DNA of 64,000 bases from Orientia tsutsugamushi (GTDB taxonomy: Bacteria; Pseudomonadota; Alphaproteobacteria; Rickettsiales; Rickettsiaceae): the NCBI RefSeq assembly GCF_900327275.1, contig NZ_LS398548.1, positions 558,001 through 622,000 on the forward strand, given 5' to 3'. Position 1 is the first letter of the stretch; each line of letters starts with the position of its first letter. Positions 18,465 through 26,857 of this stretch are shown piece after piece. A program made the position numbers and the translations under genes. A model generated the notes under the pieces. It searched no databases, was not told the DNA's origin, and saw only the letters and a list, made by a program, of their open reading frames with translations.

Positions 18465-19195
18465 TAGACTTCTTTCGAAAGTAGAGAATGATGTAGAATA
18501 GTGTTATAAAGATCTGATTTGAGGTAATAATGAAATTCGATTAGATTAAAGAGTTAAAGGATGAAAAATTTCGTCGATTAACAGGAGTAAGGAAGGGAAC
18601 ATTTTCAAAGATGGTAGATATTTTGAGGAAAGCTGATGGTCTTAAGAAATCAAAAGCTGTACGTAAAAATAAGCTCAATTTGGAGGAACAGTTGCTGATG
18701 GTATTAGAATACCTTAGAGAATACCGTACTTATTCCCATATAGGCCAAAACTATGGGATTAGTGAAAGTTCAGCATATAAAGCTGTAAAATGGGTAGAAG
18801 ATACCCTAGTTAAACACCCAAACTTTACTCTTCCATATCGTAAAGCTCTAATGAAGAGTGATATGAATTATGAAGTAGTCTTGATTGATGCTACTGAAAG
18901 TCCTATAGAAAGACCTAAAAAAAACAAAAATTCTATTATTCAGGAAAGAAGAAAAGGCATACACTAAAAACTCAAATAGTGGCAGATAAGAAAATGCGCC
19001 AAGTAATATGTACAGATTTTTCTAACGGTAAAAAACATGACTTTAGATTATTTAAGAAATCCAAAATTCTTATCCATCCTAAGGTAAAAGTGATTACTGA
19101 TACAGGATATCAAGGCATACAAAAAATTCACAATAATTCTGAATTACCAAAGAAAAAAAGCAAGAAAAATCCTTTAACTAAAAATGATAAGACGA
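18465..19195 (+). mobile_element. IS5-like element, nearly complete but lacking the 3' end
   Basis: It starts at the terminal repeat TAGACTTCTTTCGAAAGTAG and runs through most of the transposase. Similarity ends at about 19195 after codons for KKNPLTKNDK, where integrase sequence takes over. The 3' terminal repeat is lost. Confidence 0.85.
18532..19195 (+). pseudogene. IS5-like transposase, disrupted
   Basis: An ATG at 18532 is followed by TAG at codon 5; a long frame (18611-18967) then encodes the helix-turn-helix region and the first catalytic Asp (VLIDATESPIERP). It stops after IIQERRKGIH, and the next frame (from 18979) carries on with VADKKMRQVICTDF and ITDTGYQGI. The same frame break occurs in the other copies that span this site, which suggests a programmed -1 shift near AGAAAAGGC. 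The C-terminus with the catalytic Glu is missing. Confidence 0.8.
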
Positions 19196-19220
19196 AAAAA
19201 CAGCCAAAAAACACTGTGTA

Positions 19221-19793
19221 GTTTATTAACTGCAGCCTGTAAAAGTAATGTCTCAGGAATGAGATGTGAAAGAGATAAGATTTGAAGAGAAAATATGGCA
19301 TATACCCAAAAAAACTAAGAGTAAAAGTGGAAAGACACTATATATAGGATTAGCTGATGCATTAATAACAATATTGAAATACCTAAAGCAAGAAACAAAT
19401 AGTGAATGGGTATTGCCAAGCCCAAGAGATAATAGCAAACACTGATCAAATGAGGCAATACAATGTGCATGGGATAAAATTCGCAAAAAATCTGGAATAC
19501 CGAATGTAACAATACATGATCTTAGAAGAACGTTTGCAACTTGGTCGATAAATAATAGAGAAGAACTACAGATAATAGCTGAAATGTTATGGCATAGTCG
19601 TATTTCAACAACAGCTAAAATTTATACTAAAATTAGTGTAGATAAGGTAAAAGCAGCTACAAATAAAGTTGTAAACAATATATTAACAAGTGATAATGCT
19701 AATACTGAACTAGACAAGATAATACCTGAAATCTTAGCATCATTAGGTCGCCAAGAAGAAAGACAGATAATAAACAGCTTATCTGAGAAATAA
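19221..19793 (+). pseudogene. Tyrosine integrase pseudogene, catalytic half
   Basis: The sequence encodes WHIPKKTKSKSGKTLYIGLA, then the catalytic HDLRRTFATW box and the TAKIYTKIS active-site tyrosine region, ending in a normal-looking stop. At least one internal TGA (after PSPRDNSKH) and a frame break near 19276 disable it, and the N-terminal half is absent. It is probably the integrase of the conjugative island. The remnant at 19958-20604 is the complementary N-terminal part of a sister copy in the opposite direction. Confidence 0.8.
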
Positions 19794-19957
19794 GGCTTGA
19801 TATATTAGATAGATTTTGTAAATTTTTGAAAATCACAGTAGTAGAATGAGAAATCTCATTCTTCAATTGAGGCTGAAGGTAATTATGCAAAATCAAAAAT
19901 TATGTTGGGCGTTATCAAGGCCGTTGAAGTATATGGGTTTGAGCATAGTTTTCTGGT
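19794..19957 (+). other. Junction segment with an unidentified coding fragment
   Basis: One plus-strand frame reads YAKSKIMLGVIKAVEVYGFE then HSFLVYNT, which looks like real protein but matches nothing I recognise. It lies between two oppositely oriented integrase remnants, so it is probably another fragment of island DNA. Confidence 0.3.
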
Positions 19958-20604
19958 TTACAATACTTCTATTAATTTATCTGCTAATTTATCTGCTAAC
20001 CCTATATATAGAGTTTTACCATTTTTACTCTTAGTTTTTGGTATACACAATATTTTTTCGCTAAGGCTTATCTCATCCCATCTCATTCCTAATGTATTGC
20101 CACTACGAGATGCTGTGAATAAAGCTGTAAATAAAAACAGTTTTTCTGATATCTTTGATTGTTTTTGCTTTTCTGTTAATTGACTATTTTCTTTCTCTGC
20201 CAGCACTTTCATTACTCTTTCCATTTCTTCATTTGTTACATATCTAAATCTTGATTCTTGCTTGTACCTTTTTATTCCATGAACAGGATTTTTATCTATT
20301 AATCCCCACTCTATAGCCTTATTGAATATAGGATTTAAGTTCATAAGAATATTGTTTGCTGTCACATAGTGCTTTCTTGCTGTTATTTCATCAAAAATTT
20401 TTTGAATATCTTCTTTGGTAATCTTTGATATCTTTTTATTGTATAAAAATGCTGCATATATCTTTATTCTTTCAGCGGTTCTCTTCCAACTTTTATGATA
20501 AAGACTACTATATTCAGTATATTTTACATGCACCTGTCCAATTTCGTTTGTACTTTTATTTTATTTAATGCTGATTGTGTAAATTTAAATACTGTTACTG
20601 GCAT
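19958..20604 (-). pseudogene. Tyrosine integrase pseudogene, N-terminal and core part
   Basis: From an ATG at 20604 the minus strand reads MPVTVFKFTQSALNKIKVQT, then after a deletion and frame change KYTEYSSLYHKSWKRTAERI. It continues through the core-binding domain (KISKITKEDIQKIFDEITAR), the first catalytic Arg region (LFTASRSGNTLGMRWDEI) and KSKNGKTLYIGLADK. It then runs into a short tandem repeat (ADKLADKL) and the C-terminal catalytic box is missing. It is the most intact integrase fragment in the window but cannot be active. Confidence 0.8.
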
Positions 20605-20861
20605 ATTTATCACCCTTCATTAATTTTAAATTGAAGTAATTAAATAATAACTTATTAATTTTTAAAATTAGCTTAAACTTATAGTCTGTAGTATGATTTT
20701 TATTTAATAGCAAATACTTTTGTAAAAATAAAAAATATTTTTAAGCGACGTTATCAACTGAAGGTTACTCTAAGCTTATCAACTATAAATTCAAGTTGCT
20801 TGATTAAAAATTAGCACTTCAACTAGCCAAATATTAGACATAAATTTCGTTATATTTTCGC

Positions 20862-20930
20862 AATTAACATTAAGATATTATTGTCATATTGACAAATAAT
20901 ATTAATACATCTACAGTTAAATTCATGTAT
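20862..20930 (-). repeat. Dispersed ~160-bp repeat, copy 4 (partial)
   Basis: This matches the second half of the repeat on the minus strand (AACTGTAGATGTATTAATAT, CAATATGACAATAATATCTT). It lies about 260 bases upstream of the integrase start at 20604; the gap between holds nothing I can identify. Confidence 0.6.
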
Positions 20931-20944
20931 CAATTGGCTAACTC

Positions 20945-21350
20945 AGCCATCCTTACATCATCTCCAAATCCTTATGTTTCACACTTATACTTTGAATACT
21001 TACCTAATTACGTAAGAGTTATAAGGACTTCTCAAGTTGTGTCATTAATCTTTACAAACTCGCTGACGCCTACGCCACCCGTGGTTGAAAATTTTTGAAT
21101 TTTCACTAGTTTGACCTCCAATCTTCTTTTGCCTACTATGTAGTAGAGCATATTGGCTTCCACTACATCATACTTTCGGAGCTATCACGTTCACCATTTG
21201 GTTTCAGTTAGAATGTTTCACTGTCTACGCTTTACTACTGTCGTTACCTTCAACTGCACAAGACTCGCTATATGGTTGAGCTAGCTTCTCCTTCCATAAC
21301 TAGGCTTTTAGCAGAAGATTAATTCACCTTATCTTGACTCACATACTATT
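20945..21350 (-). other. Possible group II intron RNA fragment (5' domains)
   Basis: This stretch is more GC-rich than its surroundings and has no frame. On the minus strand it starts near GTGAGTCAAGATAAGG and contains TAGCTCCGAAAGTATGATGT and GTGGAAGCC, which resemble the structured domain I of bacterial group II introns. Upstream, at about 21350-21470, a fragment reads AIQLAHHQKAKKFDLYSQCS then RTIIKARWNFIQSKE and may be the interrupted host gene or island debris. No reverse transcriptase frame is present. The call rests on motif resemblance only. Confidence 0.35.
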
Positions 21351-21528
21351 CCTTACTTTGTATAAAATTCCATCTAGCTTTTATGATTGTACGAGAACAT
21401 TGACTATATAAATCAAACTTTTTAGCTTTTTGATGATGCGCAAGTTGAATTGCATAACTGTTTATGCGCTAAGTGAGTCAAAAAAACTTTTTAAATACAC
21501 CATCTATAACTCCGCTAATTTTACAAGT

Positions 21529-21696
21529 TTAAATTTTTGTAGCTTGATCTGGTAATAATACAGGTATTCCATTTTTAATTGGATAAGCTAATCTAGCTTC
21601 CTTGCTTATTAAAGTGCTACTTTTTTCGTCATAAACTAACTTACTTTTAGTAACTGGACATACTAAAATGTTGAGAAGGCTAGTAGAAATTTTCAT
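21529..21696 (-). CDS. Trm112/UPF0434-like small protein
   Basis: A 55-residue protein, [20 protein letters not shown] through [18 protein letters not shown]. The pattern ILVCP.TK..L and [11 protein letters not shown] is that of the Trm112-like (YcaR/UPF0434) family, small proteins that in other lineages activate methyltransferases or have unknown roles. Only one Cys of the usual zinc-binding set is seen (CP), which is common in alphaproteobacterial members. It is on the same strand as the hypothetical gene at 21829. The ATG at 21696 gives the canonical start. Confidence 0.8.
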   Translation of the reverse strand: MKISTSLLNILVCPVTKSKLVYDEKSSTLISKEARLAYPIKNGIPVLLPDQATKI

Positions 21697-21828
21697 AATT
21701 ACTTATAGAACTTATGCAAGATGCTATTTAATAATAAAAATTCAGTAAAAATTACTTAACATCAAACTAATAATATTATGTAGTTAATTATGGATTAAAG
21801 CTAAGTAATTTAAATTAACCTGGCTCTA

Positions 21829-22050
21829 CTAATTATCAATTGATAATACAGCTTGTTGCCAAGTAATTGGTTGGCCATCTAAATCTAGAACCACTTCGCC
21901 TGTGCTTTCATATTCAGCTGCTAAGAAAGAGCGAGATGAAGTTATTAATTTTACAGGCTTAATTTTTTGCTTATTATAAAAATAACCTTTGGCTACCTCA
22001 CGAACAGTAGGGTTATTCTTAGATGCAGTTTTTGCTTTGCCCTTAGACAT
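21829..22050 (-). CDS. Hypothetical 73-residue protein
   Basis: A small protein with a Lys-rich start (MSKGKAKTASKNN) and a compact second half containing SSRSFLAAEYESTGEVVLDL then DGQPITWQQAVLSIDN. A good ribosome-binding site (GGAG) lies seven bases before the ATG, and a gene is plausible between tRNA-fMet and the Trm112-like gene. No known domain, signal peptide or membrane segment is recognisable. Confidence 0.7.
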   Translation of the reverse strand: MSKGKAKTASKNNPTVREVAKGYFYNKQKIKPVKLITSSRSFLAAEYESTGEVVLDLDGQPITWQQAVLSIDN

Positions 22051-22167
22051 GTTTAACTCCTAATTATTAGATTGATGCTTTGGTGATAAATATAATGTTA
22101 AAAATTTAATCTTTAGTAAAATACTTCAAGTATAAGCGCTGCTAAAACTTTTATAATCAAGAAATAA

Positions 22168-22242
<75 letters not shown>

Positions 22243-22325
22243 TTAAACTTATAACTTAATATTCTTCTTAAATTTATAACGCTGATACTATATTACAATA
22301 TATAACAACATTATACTAAAAACAA

Positions 22326-22550
22326 CTATTTTTTAGTAGTGAATAACCCTGGAAACCGGTTATTAAATTCATTAATATCCTTATTTGATGTATCAAATAC
22401 GTTTCTTCCTTTTCCAGTCCATGCAGGATGTGTTCTATAATCTACATCCATTAAAACCTCATCACCAGGATATGTAGACATAACTTCAAAAGTATCACCA
22501 CTAATTTTAACCAATAGCCGTTTATAAGGAGGATGAATATTCTTTTTCAT
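22326..22550 (-). CDS. rpmE: 50S ribosomal protein L31
   Basis: A 74-residue protein opening MKKNIHPPYKRLLVKISGDT, with YRTHPAWTGKGRNVFDTSN and a Phe-rich end (FNNRFPGLF), typical of L31 in Rickettsiales. The zinc-binding cysteines of the C+ form are absent. A TTG two codons upstream is in frame, but the ATG at 22550 is more natural. It follows rpmB by a few bases and is very likely co-transcribed with it. Confidence 0.93.
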   Translation of the reverse strand: MKKNIHPPYKRLLVKISGDTFEVMSTYPGDEVLMDVDYRTHPAWTGKGRNVFDTSNKDINEFNNRFPGLFTTKK

Positions 22551-22559
22551 AATCAAAAT

Positions 22560-22847
22560 TTAACTTTTACTTTCATTGTTTTTAATGATCTTCTTTACTT
22601 CTATAGCAGACTTAGATAAAGTTTTATCACTAGCAGATAAAAGATAACAATCTAATCCCCCAACTTTATCTAGCGTTCTCATTGCTCTTGCTGCAACTTT
22701 AAATTTAAAAGCCTTTTTAAGGCTATCACTAAACAAAGATACATTTTGTAAATTAGGTAAAAATTTACGCTTAGTTTTTCTTTGAGAATGAGATACATTA
22801 TGTCCTGATTGAACACTTACACCTGTTAATTCACAAACTCTTGACAT
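22560..22847 (-). CDS. rpmB: 50S ribosomal protein L28
   Basis: A 95-residue large-subunit protein with the family start SRVCELTGVSVQSGHNVSHS, the RKTKRKFLPNLQ segment and the central VAARAMRTLDKVGGLDCYLL. It is first in an rpmB-rpmE pair, an arrangement common in Rickettsiales. The length is normal for alphaproteobacteria. Confidence 0.95.
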   Translation of the reverse strand: MSRVCELTGVSVQSGHNVSHSQRKTKRKFLPNLQNVSLFSDSLKKAFKFKVAARAMRTLDKVGGLDCYLLSASDKTLSKSAIEVKKIIKNNESKS

Positions 22848-23090
22848 ATTAATCTTAAAACTATTGAACTATTACAATGTTAAGTACCTTATACTAACAC
22901 TTACTAGCATTGTGTCAAGCTATAATTTTATTTATTTATAAAATTATCTAGTTGTATGGAAAATTACTATATAATCTGTATAATTAATAATTTTTAGTAT
23001 ATTAATACAAAGATGCTACCTTGTAAAAGCTAATTTTGATATATTAAAACTTAACAAGTAAAACATACATGCATTTGCAACTTAAGAATT

Positions 23091-23963
23091 ATGAATTCTG
23101 ACTTACACAACTATTTGAAAGGAATTCTTTGGTTTTTTCTAGCATTATTATGTAGTGTGCTAAATGATATAATATCCAAAAAAATAGGCTTAAGCCTTAG
23201 CGCTGCTCAAATATCATTTCTTAGATCTTTTGGAAGCACTTTAGCACTAATACCATTTATATTGTTTACTGGTATAAAAACTCTTAAGAGCAAAACATTA
23301 AAAATACATTTTCTAAGAGGAATATTATTATTTTGCTCTCTATCAACATGGGTATATGGACTAACAATCACGTCTGTAGCATCAGTAACAATTATATCTT
23401 TTTCTATTCCATTAATTACATTAATTTTAGCTAATCTAGTACTCAACGAAGATGTTAAATGGTATAGATGGGTTGCGACTATATTAGGATTTATAGGAGT
23501 AATAATTGCAATACCAACAACTAAAACAATATTTGATATTAGAATTTTAGTGCTGTTCTTATCAGCATTTATTTTTGCTATACTTGATATTATTAATAAA
23601 AAATTTGTTAATAGCGAATCAATGCTATCAATGTTATTTTATTCTGCTTTTTTCACTACTATTGTAGCATTACCATTTGCATATTACTCATGGAAACCTC
23701 TAAACTATACCTATTGGCCTTTAATTTTTATTTTAGGTTGTAGCGCTAATTTAATTCTCTATTTTCTTCTTAAAGCTTTTAGTTTAGTAGATAGTAGCGC
23801 TGTTGCTCCTTACCGCTACATAGAGCTAATACTTTCTGCTATAGCTGGATTTTTATATTTTAACGAAGCAGTAAGCTATGATATTTTGTTTGGAGGGGCA
23901 ATTTTAATTTTTTCAACTACTTTCATATTTTATACTGAAAAAGCTAATATCAACAAACATTAA
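23091..23963 (+). CDS. EamA/DMT superfamily transporter
   Basis: A 290-residue membrane protein with about ten hydrophobic helices in two homologous halves. The first half ends in IPLITLILANLVLNEDVKWY and the second in YRYIELILSAIAGFLYFNEA, the paired EamA pattern. Substrate is unknown; rickettsial EamA proteins include an S-adenosylmethionine importer, a reasonable but unproved guess for this one. It is followed after 17 bases by a major facilitator gene, so the two are probably one transcript. Confidence 0.9.
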   Translation: MNSDLHNYLKGILWFFLALLCSVLNDIISKKIGLSLSAAQISFLRSFGSTLALIPFILFTGIKTLKSKTLKIHFLRGILLFCSLSTWVYGLTITSVASVTIISFSIPLITLILANLVLNEDVKWYRWVATILGFIGVIIAIPTTKTIFDIRILVLFLSAFIFAILDIINKKFVNSESMLSMLFYSAFFTTIVALPFAYYSWKPLNYTYWPLIFILGCSANLILYFLLKAFSLVDSSAVAPYRYIELILSAIAGFLYFNEAVSYDILFGGAILIFSTTFIFYTEKANINKH

Positions 23964-23980
23964 AAATTATTAATTTTTAA

Positions 23981-25237
23981 ATGCTAAACAAAAATTACAA
24001 AATTATTCTAAGTAGCTGTATTGCTAATATCTTCGAGTGGTATGATTATACGTTATTCATTCATTTCTCCATTACTATTGCAAACAACTTTTTTCCAAAA
24101 GCTAATCAATCAGCTATTTTATTAGAGGCGTTCTTAGTTTTTGCAGTAGGATATTTAGTTAGGCCAATTGGAGGTGTATTTTTTGGTATTATAGGAGATA
24201 AATTCGGCAGAAAAGAAGCAGTAGCAATGTCAGTAATATGCATTTCTTTACCAACTACAATTATCGGCATTCTACCTACTTATCAATCAATAGGAATCAG
24301 TGCTACTATTATTATCACCATAACTAGGTTGCTACAAGGATTATCTGTTGGAGGCAATTTAACCGGTTCAGTTTCATTCTTAATTGAACATAGCAATAAA
24401 AAAAATCATGGACTACTTGGTAGTTTATTGATGTCTAGCTTATGTATCGGTATATTGCTAGGATTACTAACATCATACTTAATTAAAGCTATCCTAACTC
24501 CAGAACAGTTTAATAATTGGGGCTGGCGCATTCCATTTTTACTCGGCTCTCCAATAATTTTACTAGGCATTTATATTAAATATGCTATTCAGGATACTCC
24601 AATTTTTAAGCAGATGCAAACTGCTAATAAAATTGAAAAGTTTCCACTCAGAAAAACTTTGAGATTACACTGGAAAGATATATTGATTTCTATTATGATT
24701 AACTCTACTGGATCAGTTATATTTTACTTTGAAGCAGCGTATTTAATAAATTACTTAGAGTTTAACAAAGGATTTGATAAAATAGCAATTGATTTTCTAA
24801 ACAGATGTTGCTGTATAATAATGGCTATAGTTACACTGTTTAGTGGATGGCTATATGATCGAATAGGGGCTAAAAAATTATACACAACAATCATTACATT
24901 AATTATATTATCTATCGGATTCATAACTCAATTACTAGAGCAAGAAAACTTCAATCTGGTTATTTGTGCTCAAGTCGCAATAGCGATTTTAGCAGCATTA
25001 TATATAGGGGCTGAACCAGCTATGCAAAGTGCATTGTATTCTAATAACATTAGAAATACAGCATTATCTTTATCATACAATATTTCAGTAAGTATTTTTG
25101 GCGGCACTGCTCCAATTATTTTTGAGTATTTAGTGCAAACTACAGGCTCTCTTAATTCTGTAGCATATTATATTATAGCTTGCTCACTTATAAGCTTGAT
25201 AGGAATATGTTTATATAAACAAAGTTCAGATATATAA
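23981..25237 (+). CDS. MFS transporter, ProP-like
   Basis: A 418-residue, 12-helix major facilitator. The N-terminal motif IFEWYDYTLFIHFS and the loop 2-3 motif GGVFFGIIGDKFGRKEAVAM place it in the metabolite:H+ symporter group that includes ProP, a proline/betaine permease. Rickettsiales carry several such paralogues that import host metabolites; the actual substrate cannot be read from sequence. It is co-oriented and close to the EamA gene upstream. No terminator is obvious; a MITE lies 35 bases downstream. Confidence 0.9.
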   Translation: MLNKNYKIILSSCIANIFEWYDYTLFIHFSITIANNFFPKANQSAILLEAFLVFAVGYLVRPIGGVFFGIIGDKFGRKEAVAMSVICISLPTTIIGILPTYQSIGISATIIITITRLLQGLSVGGNLTGSVSFLIEHSNKKNHGLLGSLLMSSLCIGILLGLLTSYLIKAILTPEQFNNWGWRIPFLLGSPIILLGIYIKYAIQDTPIFKQMQTANKIEKFPLRKTLRLHWKDILISIMINSTGSVIFYFEAAYLINYLEFNKGFDKIAIDFLNRCCCIIMAIVTLFSGWLYDRIGAKKLYTTIITLIILSIGFITQLLEQENFNLVICAQVAIAILAALYIGAEPAMQSALYSNNIRNTALSLSYNISVSIFGGTAPIIFEYLVQTTGSLNSVAYYIIACSLISLIGICLYKQSSDI

Positions 25238-25271
25238 GAAATATGATAGAATATATTGAAAATCGATCTTG

Positions 25272-25380
25272 CTATAACCAAACTACTATAAAATAGTCAT
25301 AATAGTTTGACTATCACTATGATCTAGATATACTTTTCAAGAAGTATATAACATAACTGTTTTATACTAGGTTAGCTATA
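25272..25380. mobile_element. ~109-bp MITE with IS630-like ends
   Basis: The inverted ends are CTATAACCAAACTACTATAA (left) and TTATACTAGGTTAGCTATA (right). The sequence is collinear with the MITE at 18334-18440, including the internal CACTATGATCTAGATA segment. It has no coding content and lies just after the ProP-like gene. Confidence 0.75.
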
Positions 25381-25384
25381 GCAT

Positions 25385-25640
25385 TCGCTTTTTCTGTTCT
25401 CCTATACTATTGCCAAGTGCCAAAGCAAATAACCAGATCACTTCTCTTTTAAGCAAAGCCTGACAGTATCTTTGGCTTTTTATTAATAACGACATTTAGT
25501 AGTTCACTTATGTTAACCTTACCATTCTAGCCTGCCTCTAACCACATGAGACTAGTAATCTAATCTTCCTCTCACGATTCCGATCCCCTTTCGAGTCGAG
25601 TACATTGTCCTAATAGCTTTTTTTTATATATCGAATCACT
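25385..25640 (-). other. Possible group II intron RNA fragment
   Basis: This is non-coding and richer in GC than its flanks. On the minus strand it reads CTCGAAAGGGGATCGGAATC, then GTTAACATAAGTGAACTACT and AAATGTCGTTATTAATAA, a pattern I associate with domain I of bacterial group II introns. It may belong to the same intron family as 20945-21350 and 50480-50600. The remaining bases to 25820 show nothing recognisable. Confidence 0.35.
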
Positions 25641-25820
25641 TCTTTGCATATATCAACACAGGCTACCTTGGCAGAACAACATGTTTAATCTATTTTCATA
25701 GTCAAACAATCATATACATAACTTCACATCTCACATTCTCAAAATATTTTAATTTGCTATTTTCAATATAACAAATTATAATTAATGTAGTTTTTATCAA
25801 TTTATAGTAGTATTACTAAT

Positions 25821-26585
25821 ATGCCACGTACAGTTTCAGATTCATCAGAAGATAAAGAAGAACTATTAGTTACTAAAATAGCAGAATTAGAACAATCATT
25901 AAAAGGTTTAGAGCAACAACTCGACAAGTATATCAAGAAGCATGGACTTACTGAACAATCAAAGAATCTTCTAGATGGGCTAACGAGCTCACAGGAAGAA
26001 CTAGAAAAGCTGAAATTAAATAACGAGCCTACTAATACTGAACCTATTTGGACATCATTAATAAAAGCACTTACTAAGTTTATATCAACAATCAAGGAAT
26101 GGATAACAGGAGAACCAGATCAAAGTATATCCAACTCTATGAATAAAATTAGTAGTTTTATTGAAGAAGCTGAAAAGATTGTGCAAGAGGACCCTAGTAT
26201 ACTACAAAGCGTATATAATAAATTAAAAAAGCTTTATAGTAGTACAATAAGTAGTGATACTCCTGAAAAAGGTATTGGTGGTACCACAACTACATCCCCA
26301 GAAGAACCAGCGCATGCTTCATTCAAAGGTGGAGCTGCAGGATTTGCAGCACTTGCTGAACAATTAGCTGAGAAGTATGGGCATAGCAGCACAAGAGAGG
26401 AGGAGGATAGCAGCAAGAGCAAGCATACTAAAAAATCTTTACTAGCATCTTCTGAAAATTTAGCAAGCTCTTCTGCAGCTTTTTTAGAAACTGCAAAACT
26501 GCTAAGCAGCAGCAATCTTAATCCTTCTGCTACTCCAAAAACAACTCCAACTGCCAAAAGCAAAAAAGGTGGATATAGTAAGTAA
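25821..26585 (+). CDS. Hypothetical Ser-rich coiled-coil protein
   Basis: A 254-residue protein of unknown function. Residues 1-75 are acidic and predicted coiled coil (KIAELEQSLKGLEQQLDKYI). Residues about 76-140 form a helical module with LTKFISTIKEWITG. The second half is low-complexity, rich in Ser, Thr, Ala and Lys, with SSSAAFLETAKLLSSSNLNP and a basic tail KSKKGGYSK. There is no signal peptide or membrane helix. Such a design (coiled coil, disordered Ser-rich region, no enzymatic motif) is compatible with a secreted effector or structural protein, but nothing shows this directly. Confidence 0.75.
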   Translation: MPRTVSDSSEDKEELLVTKIAELEQSLKGLEQQLDKYIKKHGLTEQSKNLLDGLTSSQEELEKLKLNNEPTNTEPIWTSLIKALTKFISTIKEWITGEPDQSISNSMNKISSFIEEAEKIVQEDPSILQSVYNKLKKLYSSTISSDTPEKGIGGTTTTSPEEPAHASFKGGAAGFAALAEQLAEKYGHSSTREEEDSSKSKHTKKSLLASSENLASSSAAFLETAKLLSSSNLNPSATPKTTPTAKSKKGGYSK

Positions 26586-26740
26586 CTATGAATGTATTAC
26601 GTTTGCGTTTTATTTAAAATTGGGAAAGAGAAAAACTTTTGTCCTGTAGAGTTTTATTTTACTAGCAATGCTTTTATGAGCAACCAGTAACAGTATAAAA
26701 ATTCACACAATATAAGAAAAAAAAGAGTGAGGGAGGAAAT

Positions 26741-26768
26741 GCATAGCAATACTAAAGCATTGCTATGC
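26741..26768. terminator. GCATAGCAAT hairpin between convergent genes
   Basis: A perfect 10-bp stem (GCATAGCAAT / ATTGCTATGC) with an eight-base loop lies between the convergent genes ending at 26585 and 26858. No T-run follows directly on either side, so it may be a bidirectional terminator of low strength or an RNA-stabilising hairpin. Confidence 0.4.
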
Positions 26769-26857
26769 TCCTGCTATTTAAAGCAGCAGATCCAGCAATG
26801 GAATATTCTTAGATAAAACTATTTAGTTGCTGCATTGCTTCTTTTTTTATTTTTTCT

